DNA of 64,000 nucleotides from Falsiroseomonas algicola (GTDB lineage Bacteria; Pseudomonadota; Alphaproteobacteria; Acetobacterales; Acetobacteraceae): NCBI RefSeq assembly GCF_011040385.1, contig NZ_JAAIKB010000003.1:248001-312000 (forward strand). Direction: 5' to 3'. Shown here in pieces: positions 24,606-32,291 of the stretch. Under the pieces are notes generated by a model. That model was given only the letters and a program-made list of their open reading frames with translations. It was not told where the DNA came from and searched no databases. Both the position numbers and the translations under genes were made by a program. Numbering within the stretch: the first letter of the stretch is position 1; every line of letters begins with the position of its first letter.

Positions 24606-25777
24606 GCATCCTCTCCCAGCCAGTCGCGCAGCACCTCATCCGTGTGTTCGCCGAGGCGTGGCGGCGGCCGCCGGTAATCGACCGGCGTGTCGGAGAAGTT
24701 CACGGGGTTGGCGATCATCGGCAGCGCGTTGCCATCCTGCCCCGGCAGCTGCCGGAACATGCGCCGGTGCTTCACCTGCGGATCCTCTGCCACCGCGCCG
24801 AAATCATTGATGGGGCCGGAGGCGACGCCGACCTCGTTCAGCGCATCCATCCATTCGCGCGCGGTCTTCGCCATCAGCGCCGCCTGCAAGGCCGGCAGCA
24901 GCGTCGGCTTGTTCGCCATGCGCGCGCGGTTGGTCGTGTAGCGTTCATCGGCGGGCAGGTCCGGCAGCCCCAGCACGCGGCAGAAGGCCGCGAATTGCTT
25001 GTCGTTGCCGATGGCCACCATCAGCGGGCGGTCCGCCGTCTCGAAGGCCTGCCAGGGCGTGTTGATCTGGCTCGCCGCGCCGGCCCGCACCGGCATGCGG
25101 CCGGAGACGAGGTGGTTCATCGCGATGTGCGAATGCGCCGCGATCTGCGCATCCAGCAGCGCGAGGTCGATATGCTGCCCCTTGCCGCTGACGGTGTCTC
25201 GGTGGTGCAGCGCGGCCAGGATCGCGATGGTCGCGTAGAACCCCGCATTGATGTCGGAGACGCTGTAGCCCACCAGGTTCGGCCCCGCGCCCGGCTGCCC
25301 ATCCGGCACGCCGGTGATGCTCATCAGCCCGCTCATCGCCTGGAAGACGGGATCGTAGCCCGGCAGCGGCGCGTAAGGGCCATCCTGCCCGAAGCCGGTG
25401 ATGGAGCAGTAGACCAGGCGCGGGTTCAGCGCGGACAGGCTCGCATAGTCCAGCCCGTATTTTGCCAGGCCGCCGGCCTTGAAGTTCTCGATGAACACGT
25501 CGGATTTCGCGACCAGCGCGCGCAGCGTCGCCTGTCCCTCTGGCTTGCCGATGTCGAGGGTGATGGCGCGCTTGTTGCGGTTCACCGCCTGGAAGGAGGA
25601 GGTCTCGCCCCCGCCATCCGCGTTGCGGAACCCCATGCGGCGCACATCGTCGCCCGTGCCGGGCTGTTCCACCTTCACGACATCGGCACCGAAATCGCCG
25701 AGGATCTGGGCGCACCAGGGGCCGGCGAAGACCCGCGTCATGTCCAGCACGCGGAGGCGGGGAAGGGGGCCGCTCAT
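24602..25777 (-). CDS. CaiB/BaiF family CoA transferase
   Basis: 391 residues of the class III CoA-transferase family. The N-terminal LRVLDMTRVFAGPWCAQILGDFGADVVKVE is nearly canonical, with further matches NRNKRAITLDI and the DVFIENFKAGG segment; the catalytic aspartate is expected near residue 165-170 in YSVSDINAG. It moves CoA from a donor thioester to a free carboxylic acid, activating the substrate for the two adjacent acyl-CoA dehydrogenases. It overlaps both neighbours by four bases, so the three genes form one translational unit. Confidence 0.95.
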   Translation of the reverse strand: MSGPLPRLRVLDMTRVFAGPWCAQILGDFGADVVKVEQPGTGDDVRRMGFRNADGGGETSSFQAVNRNKRAITLDIGKPEGQATLRALVAKSDVFIENFKAGGLAKYGLDYASLSALNPRLVYCSITGFGQDGPYAPLPGYDPVFQAMSGLMSITGVPDGQPGAGPNLVGYSVSDINAGFYATIAILAALHHRDTVSGKGQHIDLALLDAQIAAHSHIAMNHLVSGRMPVRAGAASQINTPWQAFETADRPLMVAIGNDKQFAAFCRVLGLPDLPADERYTTNRARMANKPTLLPALQAALMAKTAREWMDALNEVGVASGPINDFGAVAEDPQVKHRRMFRQLPGQDGNALPMIANPVNFSDTPVDYRRPPPRLGEHTDEVLRDWLGEDA

Positions 25778-26922
25778 GCCGGCAGCTCCAGCAGGCCGCG
25801 CGCGAGCACGTTGCGCAGGATCTCCGAGGATCCGCCGAAGATGGTGGAGGGCCGCGCGATCAGGAACTGCCCCGCCGGATGCAGCGCCGCGCCCGGCATC
25901 GGGTCAAGCAGCCCCGCATGGTCGCCCGCCAGCTCCAGCATCGCATCGGTGATGCGCTGGAACAGCTCCGTCGCCACCAGCTTCAGCATGGAAGGCTCGG
26001 CGCCCAGCGTCTCGCCCCGCTTCAGCGCCGCCGCACAGCGTTCGTACAGCGCCTTGAGGTCCGCGAGTTCCAGCCGGAAGCGCGCATGCATCTCCAGGAA
26101 GGCGGGATCATCGGCGCGGCCCATGCTCTCCGCCAGGCGCTTCATCGCGGCGAGCGCATTGGCCGAAAGCCGCGGGCTGCCGATGGCGATGCGCTCGAAG
26201 CCCAGCAACGCCTTGGCATAGGTCCAGCCCTTGTTGACCTCGCCGACCAGCATGTCCTTCGGCACGCGGACATTGTCGAAGAAGACCTCGCAGAACTCGT
26301 CATGCTGGTCGAGGTTCAGGATGGGCCGGATGGTGATGCCTGGCGTCGCGGTCGGCATCAGCAGGAAGCTGATTCCCTCCTGCTTCTTCGCCGCCTTGTC
26401 GGTGCGGGCGAGGACGAAGATCCAGTTGGCGTCATTGGCGAAGGTGATCCAGGTCTTCTGCCCGTTCAGCACCCAGTCATCGCCATCCAGCACCGCCTCC
26501 AGCCGCAGCGCCGCCAGGTCCGACCCCGCATCGGGTTCCGAATAGCCCTGCGCCCAGATGTCCTCGCCCGAGAGGATGCGCGGTAGGAAGCGGCGCTTCT
26601 GTTCCTCGCTGCCATGCTTCAGCAGCAGCGGGCCGAGCATGAGCACGCCCATGTCGCTGACGCGCGGGCAGCCATGGCGCTCGAACTCCTCGATCATGAT
26701 GAGCTGCCGCGCCGCGCCCAGCCCCATGCCGCCGTAGTCCCGCGGCCAGGCCGGCGCCAGCCAGCCCTGCCGCGACAGTGCGAGGTACCAGGGCCGGTTC
26801 TCGTGCCAATGCAGGCGCCGGCGGGGGAAGCGGAGGTCCTCCGGCGTATTCGCCTCCACCCATTCCCGCACATGCAGGCGGAAGGCGGCATCATCCAGCG
26901 CGTCGAGCTCGTCGAGCGTCAT
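25774..26922 (-). CDS. acyl-CoA dehydrogenase
   Basis: 382 residues with complete family signatures: GWLAPAWPRDYGGMGLGAA near 55-70, YSEPDAGSDLA near 126-136, NGQKTWITFANDANW near 152-167 and a C-terminal IFGGSSEILRNVLAR segment. The YSEPDAGSDLA and IFGGSSEI parts are the ACAD fingerprints for FAD and substrate binding. It would perform the first oxidation of an acyl-CoA made by the CoA transferase downstream. The 50 bases before it contain a perfect palindrome (26943-26960), suggesting a regulated internal promoter. Confidence 0.94.
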   Translation of the reverse strand: MTLDELDALDDAAFRLHVREWVEANTPEDLRFPRRRLHWHENRPWYLALSRQGWLAPAWPRDYGGMGLGAARQLIMIEEFERHGCPRVSDMGVLMLGPLLLKHGSEEQKRRFLPRILSGEDIWAQGYSEPDAGSDLAALRLEAVLDGDDWVLNGQKTWITFANDANWIFVLARTDKAAKKQEGISFLLMPTATPGITIRPILNLDQHDEFCEVFFDNVRVPKDMLVGEVNKGWTYAKALLGFERIAIGSPRLSANALAAMKRLAESMGRADDPAFLEMHARFRLELADLKALYERCAAALKRGETLGAEPSMLKLVATELFQRITDAMLELAGDHAGLLDPMPGAALHPAGQFLIARPSTIFGGSSEILRNVLARGLLELPA

Positions 26923-26942
26923 ACCGCGTTCCTCCGGGTCTT

Positions 26943-26960
26943 AGGTCACTTATGTGACCT
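26943..26960. promoter_or_regulatory. palindromic operator AGGTCAC-TTAT-GTGACCT
   Basis: Seven-base arms match perfectly across a four-base centre. The site lies in the only sizeable gap inside the 29044-23571 operon, between the SDR stop and the acyl-CoA dehydrogenase start, and is followed on the minus strand by a GGAGGA ribosome site. Its size and symmetry suit a TetR- or GntR-type repressor of an acyl-CoA catabolic unit. No such regulator gene is adjacent. It could also be a small stem in the mRNA, but AT-rich centre and position favour an operator. Confidence 0.5.
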
Positions 26961-26972
26961 TTAAGCCCCGGT

Positions 26973-27737
26973 TCAGCCCGCCGTCCAGCCCCCATCCACC
27001 AGCAGCGACGACCCCGTCATCAGCCCGGCCGCGTCGCCGGCCAGGAACAGGATCGCGCCCATCAGATCCTCCACCTGGCCGAGCCGGCCGAGCTTGATCT
27101 TCTGCAGCACGCTCGCCTTGAAGCCCTCATCCTGCAGGAAGGGCCGCGTCATCGGCGTCTCGATGAAGGTGGGGCAGAGCGTGTTGACGCGGATGCCATG
27201 GGGCGCGAGGTCGATCGCCATGGCGCGGGCGATGCCCTCCATCGCCCATTTGGAGGCGCAATAGACGCTGCGCCGCGCCCCGCCGACATGCCCCATCTGG
27301 GAGGAGACATGGATGATGGAGCCCGGGATGCCGGCCTCGATCATCCGCTTCGCGACGGCCTGCGCCACGAAGAAGGCGGCGCGGACATTCAGGTTCATCA
27401 CCGCGTCGAAGTCGCCGGGCGTGACGTCCGGGAAGGGCGCGGGGCGGTTGGTGCCCGCATTGTTCACCAGCACATGGAAGGGCCCGGCCTTGGCGATCTT
27501 GGCGCCGGCATCGTCGATGTCGCTGACATCCATCGCCAGCGCCTCCGCCGATCCGCCCTGCGCGCGGATCGCCTCGGCCGCCTGCCCGATCTCCTCGGCG
27601 GAGCGCGCGGCCAGCACGACATGCGCCCCCGCCTCCGCCAGGGCGGAGGCCGCGGCGAGGCCGATGCCGCGCCCCGCGCCCGTCACCAGCGCGCGGCGCC
27701 CGTCCAGGCGGAAGGACGGCGTGCGGGGAAGCTCCAT
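26973..27737 (-). CDS. SDR family oxidoreductase
   Basis: 254 residues from ATG 27737, which overlaps the HisD-like stop by one base (TGATG); a GTG one codon earlier would overlap by four. The cofactor motif TGAGRGIG near residue 19, NNAGT near 90 and the catalytic Ser and YCASK tetrad pieces near 140-160 are all present. It is a classical short-chain dehydrogenase, probably acting on a 3-hydroxyacyl or alcohol intermediate with NAD(P). Co-transcription with ACADs and a CoA transferase points to a degradative role. Confidence 0.93.
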   Translation of the reverse strand: MELPRTPSFRLDGRRALVTGAGRGIGLAAASALAEAGAHVVLAARSAEEIGQAAEAIRAQGGSAEALAMDVSDIDDAGAKIAKAGPFHVLVNNAGTNRPAPFPDVTPGDFDAVMNLNVRAAFFVAQAVAKRMIEAGIPGSIIHVSSQMGHVGGARRSVYCASKWAMEGIARAMAIDLAPHGIRVNTLCPTFIETPMTRPFLQDEGFKASVLQKIKLGRLGQVEDLMGAILFLAGDAAGLMTGSSLLVDGGWTAG

Positions 27738-29044
27738 CACTCCGCCGCCTGCCCATAGGGCACGTTCCGCCCGCCATAGCGCCGCAGCCGGATATTCGCC
27801 TGCTCCGCATGGCCGACGAACCCCTCCAGCATGCAGAGGCGGGAGCAGTAGGCGCCGACCATGGCGCTCGCCTCATCCGTCAGCACGCGCTGGTAGGTCA
27901 CCGTCTTGAGGAACTTGCCGACCCAGAGCCCACCCGTGTAGCGCGCGGCACCCAGCGTCGGCAGCGTGTGGTTGGTGCCGATCACCTTGTCGCCGTAGGA
28001 GACGTTGGTGCGCGGGCCGAGGAACAGCGCGCCGTAGTTGGTCATGTTCTTCAGGAAGAAGTCGTCGTCGCTGGTCATGACCTGCACGTGTTCGGAGGCG
28101 ATGCGATCGGCCTCCCGCAGCATCTCCGCCTTGTCCTCGCAGAGGATCACCTCGCCGTAATCGGCCCAGGCCTTGGCGGCGATGGCGGCGGTCGGCAGCA
28201 CGGTCAGCAGGCGCTCCACCTCCCGCATCGTGTCGCGGGCGAGCTTCTCGGAATCCGTCAGCAGGATGGCCGGGCTGGTCGGGCCGTGCTCCGCCTGGCC
28301 GAGCAGGTCGGTGGCGCAAAGCTCGCCATCCACCGTGTCGTCCGCGATCACGAGCGTCTCCGTCGGGCCCGCGAACAGATCGATGCCGACGCGGCCGAAC
28401 AACTGCCGCTTGGCCTCCGCGACATAGGCATTGCCGGGGCCGACCAGCATGTCCACCGGCGCGATGCTCTCCGTGCCCAGCGCCATGGCGCCCACGGCCT
28501 GCACGCCGCCCAGCACGCGGATCTCATCGGCGCCGGCCAGGTGCTGCGCCGCCACGATCGCCGGCGCCGGCTTGCCGTTGTAGGGCGGCGCGCAGGTGGC
28601 GATGCGCGGCACGCCCGCCACCTTCGCGGTCACCACGGACATGTGGGCCGAGGCCAGCAGCGGATACTTGCCGCCCGGCACGTAGCAGCCGACGGAGTTC
28701 ACGGGCAGGTTGCGATGGCCGAGCACCACGCCCGGCAGCGTCTCGACCTCGACGTCCTTCATCGACTCGCGCTGGTGCTGCGCGAAGTTGCGCACCTGCT
28801 CCTGCGCGAAGCGGATATCGTCCAGCGCGCGTGCCGGCAGCTCGGACAGGCAGGCGCGGATCTCGGCGTCCGTCAGGCGGAAATCGCTGCGGTCCCAGCC
28901 ATCGAACTTCGCCGACATCTCCCGCACCGCGACGTCGCCGCGCTTCGCGATGTCGGCCAGCAGCGACTCCACGGTCGCGCGCACCTGCGCCTGGGCGGCT
29001 TCCTTGTCATCCGCCGCGATCGAACGCTTCAGCCATTGCGCCAT
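27737..29044 (-). CDS. hisD: HisD-family dehydrogenase (histidinol dehydrogenase-like, probably catabolic)
   Basis: 435 residues from ATG 29044 (MAQWLKRS). It is a full-length HisD-fold protein: [62 protein letters not shown] and GTNHTLPT are all typical. Zinc and catalytic residues fall in QAEHGP, SEHVQV and the C-terminal GHAEQAN. HisD oxidises histidinol to histidine in two NAD-dependent steps. Here no other his gene is near, and the operon holds an SDR, two ACADs and a CoA transferase. Relatives such as the sulfopropanediol 3-dehydrogenase HpsN share this sequence type, so a different alcohol-to-acid oxidation is more likely than histidine synthesis. Confidence 0.92.
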   Translation of the reverse strand: MAQWLKRSIAADDKEAAQAQVRATVESLLADIAKRGDVAVREMSAKFDGWDRSDFRLTDAEIRACLSELPARALDDIRFAQEQVRNFAQHQRESMKDVEVETLPGVVLGHRNLPVNSVGCYVPGGKYPLLASAHMSVVTAKVAGVPRIATCAPPYNGKPAPAIVAAQHLAGADEIRVLGGVQAVGAMALGTESIAPVDMLVGPGNAYVAEAKRQLFGRVGIDLFAGPTETLVIADDTVDGELCATDLLGQAEHGPTSPAILLTDSEKLARDTMREVERLLTVLPTAAIAAKAWADYGEVILCEDKAEMLREADRIASEHVQVMTSDDDFFLKNMTNYGALFLGPRTNVSYGDKVIGTNHTLPTLGAARYTGGLWVGKFLKTVTYQRVLTDEASAMVGAYCSRLCMLEGFVGHAEQANIRLRRYGGRNVPYGQAAE

Positions 29045-29119
29045 TGCCGGTGTCCCCGCCTTTCCTGGTGGCGGGAAGGTGCCGCGCCGGGCGGGGGGCG
29101 GCAATCCTCCGGCGGCCGC

Positions 29120-29281
29120 CTATTTCGTCAGGATCAGCTTGTCCTTGCTGGTCAGGCGCAGGCGATAGACCTCCGCCCCATGCAGGATCGTGGCCTCCCG
29201 CCCGCCCTGGAGGAGTTCCTCGCTGGTCACGGTGGGCGCCGCGGCCGGGGCAGGCTCAGGAGGAACGGGTGTCTCGGTCAC
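29120..29281 (-). CDS. hemP: hemin uptake protein HemP
   Basis: A 53-residue protein starting at GTG 29281. Its C-terminal 31 residues carry the HemP signature: LLQGGREATILHGAEVYRLR followed by LTSKDKLILTK. HemP/HmuP proteins are small regulators or accessory factors of haem uptake, expressed under iron limitation. A much longer open frame exists upstream but runs through the Fur-type box and the divergent ArsR gene and is not used. No haem receptor or ABC genes adjoin it; the nearest TonB system is at 38398-43193. A weak CCCGCC/GGCGGG hairpin lies downstream at 29055-29075. Confidence 0.85.
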   Translation of the reverse strand: MTETPVPPEPAPAAAPTVTSEELLQGGREATILHGAEVYRLRLTSKDKLILTK

Positions 29282-29308
29282 GATGCAGGTCCCAACTCTG
29301 TTGGAGCG

Positions 29309-29337
29309 AGTATGACGCAAATGAGAAGCACTCGCAA
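29309..29337 (-). promoter_or_regulatory. hemP promoter overlapped by a Fur-type box
   Basis: Read on the minus strand, TTGCGAG-TGCT-TCTCATTTGC (29337-29317) resembles the Fur box seen in many proteobacteria (TGCGAATGATTCTCATTTGC type). It overlaps a possible -35 TTGCGA (29332-29337), followed after 17 bases by CATACT (29309-29314). Repression of hemP by iron-loaded Fur or an Irr-type regulator would follow. The same framework TTGCGAG-N4-TCTCA recurs before the TonB-dependent receptor gene at 38253. Confidence 0.6.
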
Positions 29338-29372
29338 CAAGGTCGCTTGATTGATCGCCGCAACCGGCACAC

Positions 29373-29711
29373 ATGACCCCCGTGATGCCCGATACCCTCA
29401 CGCCGCCTGGCGCCGCCCTGATGCAGGAACGTGCCGCGGAAGCGGCCGCCCTGCTGCGCCTGCTCGGCAATGAACGGCGCCTGCTGCTGCTGTGCCAGCT
29501 TCTGGTGGAAGGGGAGGCCAGCGTCGGCAGCCTGGCCGCCCATGTCGGCCTATCCCAGCCTGCACTCTCCCAGCACCTGGCGAAGCTGCGGGATGACGGG
29601 CTGGTGGCGACGCGCCGCAGCGGCACCACCATCCATTACCGCATCGCCGATCCACGCGTCGCCGCGCTGATCGGCACCTTGAAGGACCTGTTCTGCGGCG
29701 ACGTGGCCTGA
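29373..29711 (+). CDS. ArsR-family regulator of the two-cysteine persulfide-sensing type (BigR/SqrR-like)
   Basis: 112 residues with a winged helix-turn-helix at about 51-80 (SLAAHVGLSQPALSQHLAKL). It has cysteines only at 41 (LLLLCQL) and 108 (LFCGDVA). These are almost exactly the positions of the reactive pair in BigR, YgaV and SqrR, which form a tetrasulfide bridge with sulfane sulfur and then release DNA. It lacks the metal-site wording of SmtB/ArsR. The genes that follow encode thioredoxin, DUF2892 and rhodanese proteins, as expected for a sulfide-response regulon. It ends two bases before the convergent DUF2892 gene. Confidence 0.88.
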   Translation: MTPVMPDTLTPPGAALMQERAAEAAALLRLLGNERRLLLLCQLLVEGEASVGSLAAHVGLSQPALSQHLAKLRDDGLVATRRSGTTIHYRIADPRVAALIGTLKDLFCGDVA

Positions 29712-29713
29712 CC

Positions 29714-29905
29714 TCAGCCAGCCCGGCGGCAGGTGTTGACCCCGATGAGGGGATAGAGCGGACAGAACCCCGCCAGCGCCGTGCCGATCGGCACGAGCCC
29801 GACCAGCCCCCACCAGCCCAACGGCCCGAAGGCGCCGAGTGCCAGAAGCAGGGCGCCCGCCACCAGGCGCAGCACGCGATCGATACCGCCGACATTGCGG
29901 GTCAT
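29714..29905 (-). CDS. DUF2892 (YgaP transmembrane-type) protein
   Basis: 63 residues with two hydrophobic segments (about 13-29 and 31-48) and the motif GFCPLYPLIG. This is the DUF2892 membrane domain that is fused to rhodanese in E. coli YgaP. It starts with AAGGAG at good spacing, 15 bases after the thioredoxin stop, and so forms an operon with it. The free copy here has the same GFCP motif as the rhodanese fusion protein at 30445, suggesting that the cysteine takes part in sulfur transfer at the inner membrane. Confidence 0.88.
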   Translation of the reverse strand: MTRNVGGIDRVLRLVAGALLLALGAFGPLGWWGLVGLVPIGTALAGFCPLYPLIGVNTCRRAG

Positions 29906-29920
29906 GGAGAAGGCTCCTTG

Positions 29921-30361
29921 CTAGCGGGCCTGGTGACTCCGGGCCCAGGTGACGATCTGCCGGGCCGGGAGCGCCCCGGCCTGGCGCGCGACCTCCCGCC
30001 CGTCGCGGAACAGCGCCAGGGTCGGGATGCTCGTGATCCGCAGCTGCGCGGCCAGCGCCGGCGCCTCCTCCGTGGAGACCTTCACCAGCCGCATCGCCGG
30101 CTCCAGCTCCGCCGCCGCGGCCTCGAAAGCCGGGGCCATGGCGCGGCACGGACCGCACCAGGAGGCCCAGAAATCCACCAGCAGCGGGATGGAGGACAGG
30201 CGCAGGTGCCGCTGGAAGCCCGCCTCGTCCAGCGCCAGCGGCTTGCCGGTGAAGAGGGGCTGGTGGCAGGCGCCGCAGCGGGGGGTCTCCGCCAGTCGCG
30301 CCGCCGGCACGCGGTTGGCCGCGGCGCAGTGGGGACAGGGGAGGGTGAGGGAGTCGCTCAT
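29921..30361 (-). CDS. trxC: thioredoxin 2 (TrxC-like, zinc-binding)
   Basis: 146 residues. The N-terminal extension has two CxxC pairs, Cys9/Cys12 and Cys29/Cys32, which bind zinc in TrxC proteins. The thioredoxin domain follows with the active site WCGPC (Cys69, Cys72). It reduces disulfides and persulfides in the cytoplasm. It is divergent from the rhodanese gene across a short AT-rich regulatory region and probably responds to the ArsR-type regulator encoded at 29373. Confidence 0.94.
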   Translation of the reverse strand: MSDSLTLPCPHCAAANRVPAARLAETPRCGACHQPLFTGKPLALDEAGFQRHLRLSSIPLLVDFWASWCGPCRAMAPAFEAAAAELEPAMRLVKVSTEEAPALAAQLRITSIPTLALFRDGREVARQAGALPARQIVTWARSHQAR

Positions 30362-30444
30362 CGGGGTCTTCCCTTTATATAAGGAACCACTAAGTTAGTG
30401 AAGACTGATATAGTAACCTCGTCACGCTACCCAAGGAGGGTGCC
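30362..30444. promoter_or_regulatory. divergent trxC/rhodanese control region with perfect palindrome CACTAA-G-TTAGTG
   Basis: This 83-base gap is the most AT-rich stretch nearby. A perfect 6-1-6 palindrome occupies 30388-30400. On the minus side a TATATA-like -10 lies at 30376-30381; on the plus side TATAGT is at 30410-30415. The palindrome sits between the two putative start points, where a repressor could close both. The two-cysteine ArsR protein encoded at 29373 is the obvious candidate. An AGGAGG ribosome site at 30434-30439 precedes the plus-strand gene. Confidence 0.6.
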
Positions 30445-30969
30445 ATGTCCCTGCCCCTGATCGATGCCGCCGAAGCCGCCGCCCTGCTCCGCGACGGCCG
30501 CGCCACGCTGGTGGATGTGCGGGAGGCCGATGAACGCGCGCGCGCCCATGTGCCGGGCTCCGCCCATTGGCCGCTTTCGCGGCTGGATCAGTCACCGGTC
30601 CCCACCGCCGAGGTGCTGATCTTCCACTGCGCCTCCGGCGCCCGGACCACCCAGAATGCCGCGGCGCTGGCCGCCAGGGCCGGGGTCTGCGACGCCTTCG
30701 CCGTCAAGGGTGGCCTGGCCGCGCTGCGGGCCGCCGGCGTCGCGGTGGCGGAGGATCGCCGCGCGCCGCTCCCGCTGATGCGCCAGGTGCAGATCGTCGC
30801 GGGCAGCCTGGCGCTGCTGGGCGCCGTGCTGGCGGCGACGGTGCATCCCGGCTTCATCGCCCTGTCCGGCCTCGTCGGCGCGGGGCTAGCGATGGCCGGC
30901 ATCACCGGCTTCTGCCCGATGGCGAATGCGCTGGCGGCGATGCCCTGGAACCGCCGCGCGGCGGCCTAG
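30445..30969 (+). CDS. rhodanese-DUF2892 fusion (YgaP-like membrane sulfurtransferase)
   Basis: 174 residues. The rhodanese domain (1-105) has the substrate aspartate region LVDVREADE and the catalytic loop HCASGART with Cys62. Two membrane segments at about 115-135 and 138-156 form the DUF2892 part, with GFCP at 155-158. The order and cysteine positions match E. coli YgaP, an inner-membrane sulfurtransferase. It would take sulfane sulfur from persulfides. It is divergently transcribed from trxC and shares the palindromic control region. Confidence 0.93.
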   Translation: MSLPLIDAAEAAALLRDGRATLVDVREADERARAHVPGSAHWPLSRLDQSPVPTAEVLIFHCASGARTTQNAAALAARAGVCDAFAVKGGLAALRAAGVAVAEDRRAPLPLMRQVQIVAGSLALLGAVLAATVHPGFIALSGLVGAGLAMAGITGFCPMANALAAMPWNRRAAA

Positions 30970-32291
30970 CCCGGGAAGAAGCGGTTCGCCGGCCGTTCCA
31001 GGCCGAGGTGATCGCGCAGCGTCGTGCCTTCGTACTCCGTACGGAACAGGCCGCGGCGCTGCAGCTCCGGCACCACCTTGTCGCAGAATTCCTCGAGGCC
31101 CGCGGGCACGAAGGGGAACATCACGTTGAAGCCGTCGCAGCCGCGGCTCTCCAGCCAATGCTGCATCTCATCCGCGATGGTCGCCGCCGTGCCGACCAGC
31201 GCCAGCCCGCCATAGCCGCCCAGCCGCTGCGCGAGTTGGCGCACCGTCAGCTTCTCCCGCCGTGCCATGGCGATGGCGCGCTCGCGCCCGGATTTGCCCC
31301 CCTCGGTTTCCGGAATCTCCGGCAGCGGGCCGTCCAGGTCGAATTGCCGCGCATCGACGCCGAGCGCCACCGACAGCGATCCGATCGCGCTGTCGAGATG
31401 CACGAGGCTGTCGAGGTGCCGGTGCTTGGCGCGCGCCTCCTCCACCGTGTCGCCCACGATGACCAACGCGCCGGGCAGGATCTTGATCCGGTCGGGATCG
31501 CGGCCATGGGCGGCGGCCCGCGCCTTCACATCGGCGTAGTAGGCCTGCGCATCCTCGAGCCTGCCGCCCGCCGCGAAGACCATCTCCGCCGTCTCGGCGG
31601 CGATCTGCCGCCCGGCGTCGGAAGCGCCGGCCTGCACGATCACTGGCCAGCCCTGCACCGGCCGCGCGACGTTGAGCGGCCCGCGCACCGACAGCTCCGG
31701 CCCCTTGTGGTCCAGCACATGCATCCGCGCGGGGTCCCAGAAGATGCCGCTCTCCTGGTCGCGGATGAAGGCGTCGTCGGCGAAGCTGTCCCAGAGGCCG
31801 GTGACGACGTCGTAGAATTCCCGCGCGCGCTTGTAGCGCTCCCCATGCGCCATGTGGGCGTCATGGCCGAAATTCAGCGCGGCATCGGGGTTGGCGGTGG
31901 TCACCAGGTTCCACCCCGCGCGGCCATTGCTGATATGGTCCAGCGAGGCGAATTTCCGGGCGACGTGATAGGCATCGTTGTAGGTGGTGGAGGCCGTGGC
32001 GATCAGCCCGATGCGCTCCGTCACCGCGGCCAGCGCGGGCAGCAGGGTCAGCGGGTCGAAGCTGGTCACGGTATGGCTGCGGCGCAGCGCCTCGATCGGC
32101 ATGTTCAGCAGCGCCAGGTGGTCCGCCATGAAGAAGGCGTCGAACTTCGCCGCCTCCAGCCGCTGGATGAGATACTTCAGGCGCGGGAAGCTGAAATTCG
32201 CATCCGCCCAGGCGCCGGGGTAGCGCCAGGCGCCGGTGTGGATGCTGACCGGGCGCATGAAGGCGCCCAGATGGAGCTTCCTGTCACGCAC
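30966..32291 (-). CDS. LLM-class flavin-dependent monooxygenase (NtaA/SnaA/DszA type)
   Basis: 441 residues from GTG 32291, overlapping the metQ-like stop by eight bases. The N-terminal KLHLGAF, the long TIM-barrel length and GRAGWNLVTT, GPLNVARPVQGWPVIVQAGAS and RGLFRTEYEG segments match the NtaA/SnaA/DszA/SoxA branch of bacterial luciferase-like enzymes. They use reduced FMN and oxygen to cleave C-S or C-N bonds in sulfur compounds, aminopolycarboxylates and similar substrates. Being the last gene of a Met-type ABC operon suggests a sulfur-containing substrate. The flavin reductase partner is not in the window. Its stop overlaps the rhodanese gene end by four bases. Confidence 0.92.
   Translation of the reverse strand: MRDRKLHLGAFMRPVSIHTGAWRYPGAWADANFSFPRLKYLIQRLEAAKFDAFFMADHLALLNMPIEALRRSHTVTSFDPLTLLPALAAVTERIGLIATASTTYNDAYHVARKFASLDHISNGRAGWNLVTTANPDAALNFGHDAHMAHGERYKRAREFYDVVTGLWDSFADDAFIRDQESGIFWDPARMHVLDHKGPELSVRGPLNVARPVQGWPVIVQAGASDAGRQIAAETAEMVFAAGGRLEDAQAYYADVKARAAAHGRDPDRIKILPGALVIVGDTVEEARAKHRHLDSLVHLDSAIGSLSVALGVDARQFDLDGPLPEIPETEGGKSGRERAIAMARREKLTVRQLAQRLGGYGGLALVGTAATIADEMQHWLESRGCDGFNVMFPFVPAGLEEFCDKVVPELQRRGLFRTEYEGTTLRDHLGLERPANRFFPG

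Noticed and set aside
29120..29632. 170-codon version of the HemP frame
   Set aside because: The upstream part is antisense to the ArsR gene and runs through the Fur-type promoter; only the last 53 codons carry the HemP signature.
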